Shown: in pieces, positions 1-9,080 of the stretch
How the letters are laid out: each line of letters starts with the position of its first letter
How positions within the stretch are numbered: position 1 is the first letter of the stretch
Source of the DNA: UBA7359 sp038142205
Lineage (GTDB): Bacteria > Pseudomonadota > Gammaproteobacteria > Eutrophobiales > Eutrophobiaceae
Direction: 5' to 3'
Length of the DNA: 64,000 nucleotides
Assembly: GCA_038142205.1 (NCBI GenBank)
Contig: JAYQJO010000001.1
Location: forward strand, 2,356,001 to 2,420,000
Program-made: the position numbers and the translations under genes
Notes under the pieces: model-generated
What the model was told of the DNA's origin: nothing
Databases searched by the model: none
What the model saw: the letters and a program-made list of their open reading frames with translations, nothing else

Positions 1-228
1 GATTATCAAGGACAAGTTTTTGTCTCTTGTTGGAATAGAAGTGATGACTCTTTCACTATAAATCCGGGTGACAGGATTGCACAAATGGTTATTGTGCCAG
101 TTGTACAAGCAAGTTTTGAATTTGTAGATACATTTACTGAGACAAATAGAGGTGCAGGCGGCTTTGGTCATACTGGCGTGTCTAAGGAGAAGGTATCTAT
201 TAGCACCGGGGGAAATGTGAATGGTTGA
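1..228 (+). CDS. dut: dUTP diphosphatase, C-terminal part (partial)
   Basis: The frame is open from base 1 to a TGA at 226-228, about 75 residues, and has no start in the window. It hydrolyses dUTP to dUMP and pyrophosphate, keeping uracil out of DNA and feeding dTMP synthesis. The visible part carries the trimeric-dUTPase C-terminal signatures: a PGDRIAQMV segment and the Gly-rich motif V (RGAGGFGHTG) that closes over the nucleotide. The tail runs about 12 residues past motif V, slightly longer than in E. coli. The stop overlaps the algC start by 8 bases, so the two are probably translationally coupled. The dut-algC-argB order is known from pseudomonads. Confidence 0.93.
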   Translation, partial: DYQGQVFVSCWNRSDDSFTINPGDRIAQMVIVPVVQASFEFVDTFTETNRGAGGFGHTGVSKEKVSISTGGNVNG

Positions 229-2758
229 TGGACCAGTTAGTAACAGACGTTTTAGTCGAAGAGCTGTTAGGCAGGCGATTACGATCTCTGTCATCGTGCT
301 TGTTATCTTTGTTCTTGTCGGAGGAGGTTGGGCGGTATTTTCGAAAATATCGGCGGATGCTGCGAAAGCAGAAAATCAAGCTAAGGAAAAAATGGCGCGT
401 GATATTGCCGCACATGTACAAAAAAGTGTTGCCGGAATAAAAAATCAGCTTACAACTTTGGCAAAAGATCAGGCAATGATTTCATTGTTTGTAGAAAACA
501 TAGATGTTGATGCGCTAAGTTTGGCTGCAGATGAAAAACAATCTTCATTTAATAATGCGTTAAAACTTCGTTTTCTGAAACCGCGATCTTATGAAGCCGA
601 TAGTGCAGCCGTGCCTCCATTAAGCTATGCCTCAATCGAAATGCTTAACAAAGCGGAAACTTCAAGCCATGTTAATGCAGAAGCTCATATGTTTGGGACA
701 CCTAATCAACACGTTGTTTTTATCGAACGGGTTGTTAACGATAGCTTTGAGATAGTCGGTTTAATTCATTTAAGTCTTGATGTTGAAGTCTTTAAAGCTT
801 TTGCTGAAGGTCTGGTTATAAACGATGGTTATGCAGAATTAATCCAACGTAGTGCTGGAAAAGAAATATCTTTAAATAGTTTTGGTAATAATGCTTTTAA
901 GAATGGTGAAGCAACAACGGTTAGTGTTAATGATACACGTTGGATTATTGCTTACTGGACTGGTACTGCTGTTGTCGCTGCTGATAGCGCTTCTTCTGGT
1001 TTACCTGTTATTCCGATCGCAATTGTTATCATAATTATTCTTCTCGGTGCGTTTTTTGTTATGAAGAAACGCAATGGAGGTACAGAGCCATCAAATAAAG
1101 ATTCTGAAGATGACTTAATCAGGTATGAAGGTGCTGTCCGTGCCATAGCTGAGGGAGCGCATGCCGGTGTTGAACACATGATTCCTCATTTACCAAAAGG
1201 TGAAAGGATTACCGCGAGTTTGAAACCTCTTTCACAAGGTTTAAGTGGTGATGATGTTACGATGATAGCCCAGCCGCCTGCCAAGGCAGAAACGGTGACA
1301 GAAGAGCCTCCATCAGAAGATAAAGTTTCTGATGACACGCCTCCGGCAGGAACAGATATTGCCGAAGCCTCTGCTCAAGAAGAAATTGCACCGGTTATCT
1401 TTCGAACTTATGACATTCGCGGCGTTGTTGAAGAGACATTAACAGAAAGCGCAGTTGAACAAATTGGTAAAGCCATTGGTACTATGGCACATGAGCAAGG
1501 GCAGCAAGGTATTGTTGTTGCACGTGATGGCAGGCTTTCAAGCCCCATGTTAGGAGAAGCTTTAATTAAAGGTTTGCGTAGTACCGGGCGTGATGTGATT
1601 GATATCGGTGTTGTACCAACGCCGGTTTTATATTTCGCTACTTATCATCTGGAAACAGGTAGCGGCGTTATGATAACCGGAAGTCATAACGCGCCAGAAT
1701 ATAATGGTCTGAAGATAATGCTTGCTGGTAAAACATTAAGTGGCGATGATATTGCTGAAATTCAAAACCGGGTAGCTTCTGGAGAATTTACAACGGGCCA
1801 AGGTGATTTGCGTCATGCTGATATCTCTGCTGACTATGTCCGCCGCATATCTGAGGATATCCCGGTTGCATTAGGCTCTTCATTAAAAGTAGTCGTTGAT
1901 TGTGCTAACGGTGCTGCTGGTACTTTAGCTCCGCAATTACTGAATGCGATTGGTCATGATGTTATAGAAATGTATTGTGATATAGATGGGTCGTTTCCTA
2001 ATCATCATCCTGATCCAAGTCAGCCAGAAAACTTACAAGAGCTTATAGAAAAAGTTAAAGCGGAAGGAGCTGATGTCGGTTTTGCTTTTGATGGTGACGG
2101 TGATCGCCTCGGTGTTGTTGATGCGGAAGGTAATATTATCTGGCCGGACAGACAGTTAATGTTGTTGGCAAAAGATGTGTTGTCACGTAATCAGGGCGCA
2201 CCTATTATTTTTGATGTGAAATGCAGTCGTTATTTAAAGTCGATTATTGAATCCAGTGGTGGCGAGCCGTTAATGTGGAAAACGGGCCATTCGTTAATAA
2301 AAAATAAGATGAAAGAAGTTGATGCGCCATTGGCCGGCGAATTGAGTGGACATATCTTTTTTAAAGAACGTTGGTATGGTTTTGATGATGCTTTGTACAC
2401 TGCAGTGCGGTTTATTGAGATATTTACTAATGCAAAAACATCTCCAACAGAACTGTTTGCTGAGCTACCGGAAGGTGTTTCAACACCTGAACTAAGGTTG
2501 CCTTTGGAAGAAGATCAGCACAGCGGCTTTATGGAAGAGCTTGCAGGAAAGCTTTCATCTGACGATGGAGAAGTTATTGATATTGATGGTGTGCGTATTG
2601 AATACACTGATGGTTGGGGCTTAGCTCGTCCATCTAATACCTCTCCTTATATTGTTCTGAGGTTTGAAGGGGAAAGTGATGTGGTGTTAGAGCGTATTCA
2701 GTCAGTATTCCGCGATGCTATCAAACAGGTTCTTCCTGATATTGATGTTCCATTTTAG
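221..2758 (+). CDS. algC: Membrane-anchored phosphomannomutase/phosphoglucomutase (long AlgC)
   Basis: Interconverts hexose 6- and 1-phosphates for exopolysaccharide, LPS and nucleotide-sugar synthesis. The protein has 845 residues against about 460 for a plain enzyme. Residues 1-390 form an extension: a membrane segment near 18-40, an extracytoplasmic-looking domain to about 265, a second membrane segment near 266-283, and an acidic, Pro-rich linker. The enzyme starts near residue 392 (FRTYDIRG). The phosphoserine loop is TGSHNA around Ser488, the metal loop is DGDGDR at 624-629, and the sugar loop is GELSGH. A similar extension is annotated in some Pseudomonas AlgC. ATG 221 overlaps the dut stop, which supports this long start. 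The function of the extension is unknown. Confidence 0.93.
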   Translation: MVDGPVSNRRFSRRAVRQAITISVIVLVIFVLVGGGWAVFSKISADAAKAENQAKEKMARDIAAHVQKSVAGIKNQLTTLAKDQAMISLFVENIDVDALSLAADEKQSSFNNALKLRFLKPRSYEADSAAVPPLSYASIEMLNKAETSSHVNAEAHMFGTPNQHVVFIERVVNDSFEIVGLIHLSLDVEVFKAFAEGLVINDGYAELIQRSAGKEISLNSFGNNAFKNGEATTVSVNDTRWIIAYWTGTAVVAADSASSGLPVIPIAIVIIIILLGAFFVMKKRNGGTEPSNKDSEDDLIRYEGAVRAIAEGAHAGVEHMIPHLPKGERITASLKPLSQGLSGDDVTMIAQPPAKAETVTEEPPSEDKVSDDTPPAGTDIAEASAQEEIAPVIFRTYDIRGVVEETLTESAVEQIGKAIGTMAHEQGQQGIVVARDGRLSSPMLGEALIKGLRSTGRDVIDIGVVPTPVLYFATYHLETGSGVMITGSHNAPEYNGLKIMLAGKTLSGDDIAEIQNRVASGEFTTGQGDLRHADISADYVRRISEDIPVALGSSLKVVVDCANGAAGTLAPQLLNAIGHDVIEMYCDIDGSFPNHHPDPSQPENLQELIEKVKAEGADVGFAFDGDGDRLGVVDAEGNIIWPDRQLMLLAKDVLSRNQGAPIIFDVKCSRYLKSIIESSGGEPLMWKTGHSLIKNKMKEVDAPLAGELSGHIFFKERWYGFDDALYTAVRFIEIFTNAKTSPTELFAELPEGVSTPELRLPLEEDQHSGFMEELAGKLSSDDGEVIDIDGVRIEYTDGWGLARPSNTSPYIVLRFEGESDVVLERIQSVFRDAIKQVLPDIDVPF

Positions 2759-2823
2759 AATAGACTTTATATATTAAAGTCATTCAAACTATTTTTTTCA
2801 AAGTAATTATTAATTAAATATTA

Positions 2824-3738
2824 ATGTCAGAGTCAGATAAAAGCCCGAGTTATATTGCTGAAGTATTAACAGAAGCATTACCTTATATACAAAAATTTAG
2901 AGGCAAAACGATTGTTATCAAATATGGCGGTAATGCTATGTCTGATGAAACACTTAAGTCCGGTTTTGCTCGAGATGTTGTCTTAATGAAATTAGTTGGT
3001 ATGAATCCGGTTATTGTTCATGGTGGTGGACCGCAGATTGGTTTACAACTGGAGCGAGTCGGTAAAGAATCCGAGTTTATCGAAGGCATGCGTGTTACGG
3101 ATAATGAAACCATGGATATTGTTGAAATGGTTTTAGGTGGTTTGGTTAATAAAGAAATTGTCACGCTTATTAATCGTCATGGCGGTAACGCTGTCGGTTT
3201 AAGCGGTAAAGACGGTGATTTGATTAGAGCCAGAAAACTGGAGATAAAACGCAGTAGTCCGGAACTGGAAGTGCCTGAGATTATCGACATCGGTCATGTT
3301 GGTGAGGTTGATAGTATAGATACCGCTATTATAGATATGTTAACTCAGGGTGACTTTATTCCTGTCGTTGCGCCAATAGGGGTCGATGAGTCGGGTCAGT
3401 CCTATAATATTAATGCTGATCTGGTGGCTGGAAAACTTGCAGAAGTATTGAAAGCAGAAAAGTTAATTATGTTAACGAATACGGCAGGTCTGCTTGATGC
3501 TGAAGGCAAAATCTTAACCGGGCTTTCTGCAGAAGAAGTTGATGCGTTGATTGAGAAAGGTGTCATATACGGAGGCATGTTACCTAAAATTCGTTCGGCA
3601 TTAGATGCAGTACATTCCGGCGTGCAAACTTCTCATATTATTGACGGTCGTGTTGAGCATGCCGTTTTATTAGAAATATTAACCGACGTAGGTGTTGGTA
3701 CATTAATTCATGGAAGCAGAGCTTCATCTATTAATTAA
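2824..3738 (+). CDS. argB: Acetylglutamate kinase
   Basis: Phosphorylates N-acetyl-L-glutamate with ATP in the second step of cyclic arginine biosynthesis. The 304-residue length fits the long, arginine-inhibited hexameric class. Visible signatures are the N-terminal KYGGNAM phosphate-binding loop, VHGGGPQIG in the acetylglutamate site, and a C-terminal GGMLPKI segment typical of the kinase fold. It lies 65 bases after algC, separated by an AT-rich gap holding a small inverted repeat (2764-2781), and 8 bases before slmA. No clear Shine-Dalgarno precedes ATG 2824. The algC-argB adjacency is common in gammaproteobacteria. Confidence 0.96.
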   Translation: MSESDKSPSYIAEVLTEALPYIQKFRGKTIVIKYGGNAMSDETLKSGFARDVVLMKLVGMNPVIVHGGGPQIGLQLERVGKESEFIEGMRVTDNETMDIVEMVLGGLVNKEIVTLINRHGGNAVGLSGKDGDLIRARKLEIKRSSPELEVPEIIDIGHVGEVDSIDTAIIDMLTQGDFIPVVAPIGVDESGQSYNINADLVAGKLAEVLKAEKLIMLTNTAGLLDAEGKILTGLSAEEVDALIEKGVIYGGMLPKIRSALDAVHSGVQTSHIIDGRVEHAVLLEILTDVGVGTLIHGSRASSIN

Positions 3739-3746
3739 AGGGTTCT

Positions 3747-4337
3747 ATGGCTACAAATAACAAACCAAGCAGGCGACAACAAATTCTTGAAGTGTTGGCG
3801 AGTGAACTGGAAACAAATCCGGGTTTAAGAATAACGACAGCAGGTTTGGCCGGCGCTGTTGGCGTTTCTGAAGCGGCGTTGTATCGTCACTTTGCGAGTA
3901 AAGCAAAAATGTTTGAAGCGTTAATAGATTTTGCTGAAGAGTCAGTGTTTGGATTAATTAATAAAATAATAAGCAATGAAAAAGATGCCGCAGTTCGTTG
4001 TGAAAAAATCATTCAATTAATGTTAGCCTTTTCAGAAAAAAACCCGGGTATAACACGTATTCTTATTGGTGATGCTTTGTTAGGTGAGAACGAAAGATTA
4101 CATGCTCGCGTTATGCAGTTTTTTGAAAGACTAGAAACACAACTGCGACAAATCTTAAGAGAAGCAAACCTATCTGATGGGACAAGAGCCATTAGCGATA
4201 TGGAAGCGGCTGCGAATCAGATGTTAACTTATGTTGAAGGTAAGCTTTCACAGTTTGTTCGAAGCTCATTCGCAAAAAAACCCACTGAACATTGGGATGA
4301 ACAGTGGGTTGCAATGAAAACCGGTTTATTTCGTTAA
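3747..4337 (+). CDS. slmA: Nucleoid occlusion factor SlmA (TetR family)
   Basis: SlmA binds SBS sites on the chromosome and blocks FtsZ assembly over the nucleoid. The protein has 196 residues, the usual length. It shows an N-terminal TetR helix-turn-helix (LAGAVGVSEAALYRHFASKAKMF, residues about 33-55) and the conserved family segment with ILIGDALLGEN in the ligand-like domain. It follows argB by 8 bases, so it may be cotranscribed. Proximity to dut and pyrE is the usual context of slmA. It converges on the next gene, with an A/T-only 9-bp inverted repeat (4336-4357) across the junction that could act as a weak bidirectional terminator. Confidence 0.95.
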   Translation: MATNNKPSRRQQILEVLASELETNPGLRITTAGLAGAVGVSEAALYRHFASKAKMFEALIDFAEESVFGLINKIISNEKDAAVRCEKIIQLMLAFSEKNPGITRILIGDALLGENERLHARVMQFFERLETQLRQILREANLSDGTRAISDMEAAANQMLTYVEGKLSQFVRSSFAKKPTEHWDEQWVAMKTGLFR

Positions 4338-4344
4338 TTAAAAA

Positions 4345-4974
4345 CTAATTTTTAATTCCTTTAAGCTTTTTATAGTGCGCAATATCTTTGGCGTGTTCTT
4401 CTTTAATTACTTCTTGTTCAGCACGTTTTCCCTCAATAAATTTGTCATTATTTTTAATCTGTCTTTTTAAGGATTCAATATCTTTCAGTAGTGCTTCCGA
4501 TGGTGTTTTGCCCGCCCTTTCGGCAGCGGCAGCTTTTTTAATACGCTTATCAAGGTCATCTTGTATTTTCTGAGATCTTTGTTGTGTTAATTTGATTGTT
4601 GCTTCCAGTTGAGTAATGCGTTCATCTCTTGCTCTTTCAATATCTTCTACAGAGCTGAATGTTTGCAGCAAAATAGCATCTTTCTTTTTTTGTTCAGCAG
4701 CGAGTTTGTCTTTTTCTGCTTGAATTTTTTCAAGACGTTTAGCTTCTGCTAGTTCTTCATCTGTTTTAGCGCGCCCGGTTTCTTTTTTTACCATGCCACC
4801 TTTGCTTAATTCCTGGTGGCCTTGTTGGGCGTATTCTGGGGGAACAGCATTACCGCATTCTTTTACGCCTTCGTTATTTGTCCAACACTTTAATCTGGCC
4901 TGAACGGTTGTTGATAAACTTAAGCCGCTAAGTGTGAGGATAATGATAAAAGTATTAAATATTTGTTTTTTCAC
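4345..4974 (-). CDS. Secreted DUF4124-like coiled-coil protein
   Basis: A 209-residue protein of unknown function. The N-terminus is a clear Sec signal peptide (basic MKKQ, hydrophobic core, cleavage near VQA-R). The mature start (LKCWTNNEGVKECGN, two Cys) resembles the short DUF4124 domain of gammaproteobacterial periplasmic proteins. The rest, from about residue 60, is rich in Lys, Glu, Ala and Gln and predicts as long coiled coil. It lies between slmA and pyrE, transcribed in the same direction as pyrE with a 67-base gap. The signal peptide and domain resemblance are visible; any role, such as envelope scaffolding, is a guess. Confidence 0.75.
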   Translation of the reverse strand: MKKQIFNTFIIILTLSGLSLSTTVQARLKCWTNNEGVKECGNAVPPEYAQQGHQELSKGGMVKKETGRAKTDEELAEAKRLEKIQAEKDKLAAEQKKKDAILLQTFSSVEDIERARDERITQLEATIKLTQQRSQKIQDDLDKRIKKAAAAERAGKTPSEALLKDIESLKRQIKNNDKFIEGKRAEQEVIKEEHAKDIAHYKKLKGIKN

Positions 4975-5041
4975 AACGTGTCTCCTGACCGTGTTTCAAA
5001 GTATTTATATTTTCTAAGTATAATACGCCTGCTTGCTCAAA

Positions 5042-5692
5042 TCATGTATTAGCAGCGCCATATTGCAGTTTGTATTCATTTATTGCCTCAATATGCGCCT
5101 GCGATTCACTGTGATCCTGTAAATAAGTAATTATATTTTCCAGGCTAATAATGCTTATGACCTTGATTTGATACTGTTGTTCCACCTCCTGTATTGCTGA
5201 CAGCTCTCCCTGACCGCGTTCCTGTCTATCAACAGCAACAACAGCAGCCACAGTGGTGCCGCCTTTTGAATTGATGATGTCCATTGATTCGCGTATTGCC
5301 GTCCCGGCAGAAATGACATCATCTATAATCATGATGCGTCCATTAATATCAGCGCCAAAGGTTAGGCCGCCTTCTCCATGATCCTTGACTTCTTTTCGAT
5401 TAAAACAAAAAGGATAGCTGATTTGATGTTGTTCCTGAAATGCAATGGCCATGGTGGAAGCCAGTGGTATGCCTTTGTACGCTGGTCCAAAAATCATGTC
5501 GAATTCAATACCGGAATGTTTTACAGCCTGCGCATAATATTTACCCAGTTCGGCCAGACTATTACCATCGTTAAATAAACCTGTATTAAAAAAATAAGGA
5601 CTAATGCGCCCGGACTTTAAGGTAAATTCGCCAAATCGTAGTACCTGTTTTTCTATAGCGAACTCAATAAATTCTTTTTGATATTGTTCCAT
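5042..5692 (-). CDS. pyrE: Orotate phosphoribosyltransferase
   Basis: Joins orotate to PRPP to give OMP, step five of de novo pyrimidine synthesis, in the cytoplasm. The protein has 216 residues, normal for the enterobacterial type. The type I phosphoribosyltransferase PRPP loop is plain (MIIDDVISAGTAIRES, residues about 121-136). The N-terminal FTLKSGRISPYFFN segment and GPAYKGIPLA are family signatures. It is divergent from exoA across 82 bases, so both promoters lie there. PyrE near slmA and an exonuclease III gene is a common gammaproteobacterial layout. Confidence 0.96.
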   Translation of the reverse strand: MEQYQKEFIEFAIEKQVLRFGEFTLKSGRISPYFFNTGLFNDGNSLAELGKYYAQAVKHSGIEFDMIFGPAYKGIPLASTMAIAFQEQHQISYPFCFNRKEVKDHGEGGLTFGADINGRIMIIDDVISAGTAIRESMDIINSKGGTTVAAVVAVDRQERGQGELSAIQEVEQQYQIKVISIISLENIITYLQDHSESQAHIEAINEYKLQYGAANT

Positions 5693-5774
5693 TAAGCTTC
5701 TCGTTATTTTTTGCAGTCATAAAAATGTAGTCGTGTATGATACAGGGCAAGTCTAAACAACGGTAGAGACAGTA

Positions 5775-6548
5775 GTGAAAGTTATCAGTGTCAATGTAAA
5801 CGGTATTCGCGCCGCACATCGCAAAGGTTTTTTTGACTGGATACAGAAAACTAAAGCCGATGTGATTTGTATACAGGAAACCAAAGCGCAAGTAGAACAG
5901 CTAGTTGAAGAGATACTAAACCCAAAGGGATACCATGCTTTCTATAATGATGCTCTGAAAAAAGGTTACAGTGGTACGGCCATATACAGCAAGAAAAAGC
6001 CTGATAAAGTTACCGACAAACTCGGCTGGGAAGTAGCCGATGATGAAGGGCGTTATCTGCAAGCTGATTTTGGAAAGCTTAGTGTTGTGTCTTTATATCT
6101 TCCATCCGGTTCATCAAAAGAAGAAAGACAATTAATAAAGTATGACTTTCTCGAACGGTTTACACCTATCTTGAAAAAAATGCGTCGACAACGACGTGAA
6201 TATATTCTTTGTGGTGACTGGAATATTGCGCATAAAGAAATCGATTTAAAAAACTGGAAAGGTAATTTAAAGAACTCTGGTTTCTTGCCAGAAGAACGTG
6301 CATGGCTGGATATGTTGTTTGATGACATTGGTATGGTTGATTCCTTTCGTGTTGTAAATCAGGAGTCGGATCAATATACCTGGTGGTCTAACCGTGGGCA
6401 GGCCTGGGCAAAAAATGTCGGTTGGCGGATTGATTATCAGATAGTGACGCCAGGCTTGAAGGATAAAATTAAATCAGTAGATATTTATAAGGATGAACGG
6501 TTTTCGGATCATGCGCCGTTGATCATGGAGTATGATTTAAAGGTTTAA
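5775..6548 (+). CDS. exoA: Exodeoxyribonuclease III / AP endonuclease
   Basis: Class II AP endonuclease with 3'-5' exonuclease and 3'-phosphatase activity, used in base-excision repair. The 257-residue protein is of the ExoA/XthA family. It shows the N-terminal metal and active-site segments (SVNVNGIRAA, ICIQETKAQ), the GDWNIAH motif (catalytic Asp and Asn), and the C-terminal SDHAPL with the catalytic Asp-His pair. The start is GTG at 5775; no upstream ATG is in frame. It could equally be named xthA: the family is certain, the subgroup name less so. It is divergent from pyrE and monocistronic. Confidence 0.92.
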   Translation: MKVISVNVNGIRAAHRKGFFDWIQKTKADVICIQETKAQVEQLVEEILNPKGYHAFYNDALKKGYSGTAIYSKKKPDKVTDKLGWEVADDEGRYLQADFGKLSVVSLYLPSGSSKEERQLIKYDFLERFTPILKKMRRQRREYILCGDWNIAHKEIDLKNWKGNLKNSGFLPEERAWLDMLFDDIGMVDSFRVVNQESDQYTWWSNRGQAWAKNVGWRIDYQIVTPGLKDKIKSVDIYKDERFSDHAPLIMEYDLKV

Positions 6549-6621
6549 TTTTTCTTCAATTCAGTTTGTGTCTAGTTACGCGTTTCTTTTCAAGATTGCT
6601 TTTCGCGCTTACCGCGACCTA

Positions 6622-6641
6622 ACTTTTCTTTAAAGAAAAGT
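6622..6641. repeat. 20-bp perfect palindrome downstream of exoA
   Basis: ACTTTTCTTTAAAGAAAAGT reads identically on both strands. A second short inverted repeat (TCGTC/GACGA) follows at about 6644-6660. It sits in the 183-base gap between convergent exoA and yggT, so it may work as a bidirectional terminator or be a dispersed palindromic element. No other copy was noticed in the window. Confidence 0.5.
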
Positions 6642-6731
6642 ACCTCGTCGTAGAAGACGAAACCAAATATTTATCGAAGGTAATTTTGTTTCAAGTTTAC
6701 TCTAAACTTAAAAACTAATTAGATTGTTGAT

Positions 6732-7322
6732 TTAAGAGAGCCCTCGTCCTAGATCCATCAACGGTGATACCAGCAAAATAATCATTAACTGAAACCCTAT
6801 CATTACAACTAATGGTGAAAAATCAAAGCCACCAGCCGGAGGTAATAATCGTTTAACCGGTTTTAATATGGGTTCGCTTAATTGATAAAGTAAGACTGTA
6901 ATTGGGTTATAAGTACCCGGATTAATCCAGCTGATAATGACTTGAATTAAAACAATAAAAATATAAACGTAGATAATTTCTTTTATCAGGTAGGCAAACG
7001 TTAAAACGAATAAACCCATTGGTGCAGGGATGCGTCCACTTGTTATCAATGCAATTAAAATAATCTCGACTATTTGGACAGTAAACAATAGTACAATTGA
7101 AGGCCAGTCGATCCCCCCGTATCCAGGTATTAAACGTCTTAAGGGTTTAATAGCCGGATTGGTTACTTTAACAAGGAATTGAGATAAGGGGTTGTAAAAG
7201 TCTGCTCTTACTCTTGCTAATAAAAAGCGAAGTAATACGGCAAGAATATAAAGTCCAAAAATAATCTCAATTAAAAATATTGCTGCTTGTGTAAAGTAAC
7301 CGCCGCCCATTTTATTTTCCAA
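6732..7322 (-). CDS. yggT: YggT family membrane protein
   Basis: A 196-residue integral membrane protein made of two tandem YGGT domains. Each has a hydrophobic hairpin and a conserved segment of the form NP-(6-7)-L-SEPIL-P-R-LLPP-GG-D, seen here as VTNPAIKPLRRLIPGYGGID and LSEPILKPVKRLLPPAGGFD. The family is linked to osmotic tolerance in E. coli; no enzymatic activity is known. It overlaps the proC stop by 11 bases, so it is translationally coupled as the third gene of yggS-proC-yggT on the minus strand. Confidence 0.9.
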   Translation of the reverse strand: MENKMGGGYFTQAAIFLIEIIFGLYILAVLLRFLLARVRADFYNPLSQFLVKVTNPAIKPLRRLIPGYGGIDWPSIVLLFTVQIVEIILIALITSGRIPAPMGLFVLTFAYLIKEIIYVYIFIVLIQVIISWINPGTYNPITVLLYQLSEPILKPVKRLLPPAGGFDFSPLVVMIGFQLMIILLVSPLMDLGRGLS

Positions 7323-8136
7323 ACTCTTTTGATAGTTCTATTGATCGTTGTTTAGCTGCCTGCATTGCTTTTTGTACTAATGCTTCCATATTATTTTGCA
7401 TGAATGTATTCAGTGCCTGTTCGGTTGTTCCGCCGGGTGAGGTGACTTGTTGCCTTAGCTCTGCCGGATCAGAAGAAGACATCAATGCCATCTTTGATGC
7501 GCCTACGGCTGTTTCGATAGTTAATAGTCTAGCCTGTTCTTCATTCAGTCCCATTTCAATGGCGGCTTTTTCCATCGCTTCCATAAAGTAGAAAAAATAT
7601 GCCGGGCCGCTACCAGATAATGCTGTTACCGCATCCATCTGTTCTTCTGAATCCAGCCAGATTGCCGCACCAACAGATCGCATCATTGCTTCAGCTATAT
7701 TCTTTTGTACATCAGTTGTATGTTCGTTTGCGATGATCGCGGCGGCACCCGCCTGAGTCAGTGCTGGCGTATTCGGCATAACCCTGACTACGGCAGCCTG
7801 CTCTCCAAGCCAGCTTGTTATTGAATCAAGTTTGACGCCTGCAGCAATCGATATAATTAGTTTATTCGTGCCTTTAATTGATTCCGCAATATCGTTAACG
7901 ACTTGATGCATGACTTGAGGCTTTACGGCGAGCAGTATCACGTCGGCCTTTGCGATGGCCTCTTTATTTTCAGCAAATGTCGAAATACCTAGTTGTTTTG
8001 TTATAGCATTGCGCTGATTACTATCCGGATCTGTTGCAAGTAGTTTTTCTGGCTTAATACCGTTGGCGATTAATCCGCCAATCAAGCTACGCGACATATT
8101 TCCGCAACCGATGAATGTTATTGTGCAATTTTCCAT
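7312..8136 (-). CDS. proC: Pyrroline-5-carboxylate reductase
   Basis: Reduces 1-pyrroline-5-carboxylate to proline with NAD(P)H, the last step of proline synthesis. The protein has 274 residues, the standard length. The N-terminal Rossmann fingerprint is ITFIGCGNMSRSLIGGL. The family signature region with GSGPAYFFYFMEAM and the C-terminal VTSPGGTTEQAL segment are both present. It lies between yggS (75-base gap) and yggT (overlap) on the minus strand, the canonical gammaproteobacterial order next to pilT. Confidence 0.96.
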   Translation of the reverse strand: MENCTITFIGCGNMSRSLIGGLIANGIKPEKLLATDPDSNQRNAITKQLGISTFAENKEAIAKADVILLAVKPQVMHQVVNDIAESIKGTNKLIISIAAGVKLDSITSWLGEQAAVVRVMPNTPALTQAGAAAIIANEHTTDVQKNIAEAMMRSVGAAIWLDSEEQMDAVTALSGSGPAYFFYFMEAMEKAAIEMGLNEEQARLLTIETAVGASKMALMSSSDPAELRQQVTSPGGTTEQALNTFMQNNMEALVQKAMQAAKQRSIELSKEFGK

Positions 8137-8211
8137 ATCTTCAGTTTTTTGATGTTTAAATTAAAAGTATAACGGTGTAAAAACAAAATATCAGGCTTCG
8201 CTTTTTTTTAT

Positions 8212-8904
8212 TCAAGTTTTATTAACATTTCTTGGGCCAAAAATGGCCGTTCCTATTCGCACAATAGTTGCGCCTTCAGCGATTGCCGCTTGCATATCCT
8301 GCGTTGTGCCTATAGATAAGGTATCGAATTCAGGTTGAGATTGTTTCAGTGTGTTGAATTTTTCATGTAGTTTTGAAAAAGCTGCTTTTTGTTCATCAAC
8401 GTTATTACTGGGTGCAGGTAAGGCCATCAATCCTCTGACTTTTAGTCGCTTAAATTGTGAAAGCTCGCTAACAAAGTCATTTGCTGATTCTAAATCAATG
8501 CCTGACTTACTTTCTTCTCCGCTAATGTTGACTTGAATGCATATATTGAGTGCTGCTGTGTCTTTAGGTCTGCTTTCATTAAGTCTGCGTGCTATTTTGA
8601 TGCGATCAATGGTATGCACCCAATCGAAATATTGTGCAATCAGACTGGTTTTATTCGATTGAATTGGCCCAATAAAGTGCCAGGTGATCTCGTTTTGGCC
8701 AATGGCTTCAATTTTTTCCACGGCTTCCTGGCAGTAGTTTTCGCCAAAATGAAGCTGTCCTGCGTTATAAGCTGTCATTATTTCGTCAACGGAACGTGTT
8801 TTACTTACCGCTAATAAACTGACGGAACTCTGTTCGCGTTGAAACTTATTTTCTGCGCTACGGATTTTATTGCGGATTTTGTTTAGATTCTCGGTGATTT
8901 TCAT
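8212..8904 (-). CDS. yggS: PLP homeostasis protein (YggS/PLPBP)
   Basis: A fold-type III pyridoxal-phosphate protein without known catalysis that keeps the PLP pool and keto-acid metabolism balanced. The protein has 230 residues. The PLP-lysine segment is LLAVSKTRS (Lys near residue 34), followed by HFGENYCQE, WHFIGPIQSNK and the C-terminal phosphate-binding VRIGTAIFG. It is the first gene of the yggS-proC-yggT set and is divergent from pilT across 176 bases, which should hold both promoters. Confidence 0.95.
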   Translation of the reverse strand: MKITENLNKIRNKIRSAENKFQREQSSVSLLAVSKTRSVDEIMTAYNAGQLHFGENYCQEAVEKIEAIGQNEITWHFIGPIQSNKTSLIAQYFDWVHTIDRIKIARRLNESRPKDTAALNICIQVNISGEESKSGIDLESANDFVSELSQFKRLKVRGLMALPAPSNNVDEQKAAFSKLHEKFNTLKQSQPEFDTLSIGTTQDMQAAIAEGATIVRIGTAIFGPRNVNKT

Positions 8905-9080
8905 AAATTGGCTATTATAGGTAGTCTATAATTTAAAATATCAGTAATATTAACAACAATATGCGCGGCGGATTGAACGGATATTCACGGTTTGTCGAAT
9001 TCACCCGTTTTGCGTTAAAAATCAGAATAATATTGCAACACGCATTGTTATCTATGTCATTACCTAAATGGGAGAGATAA

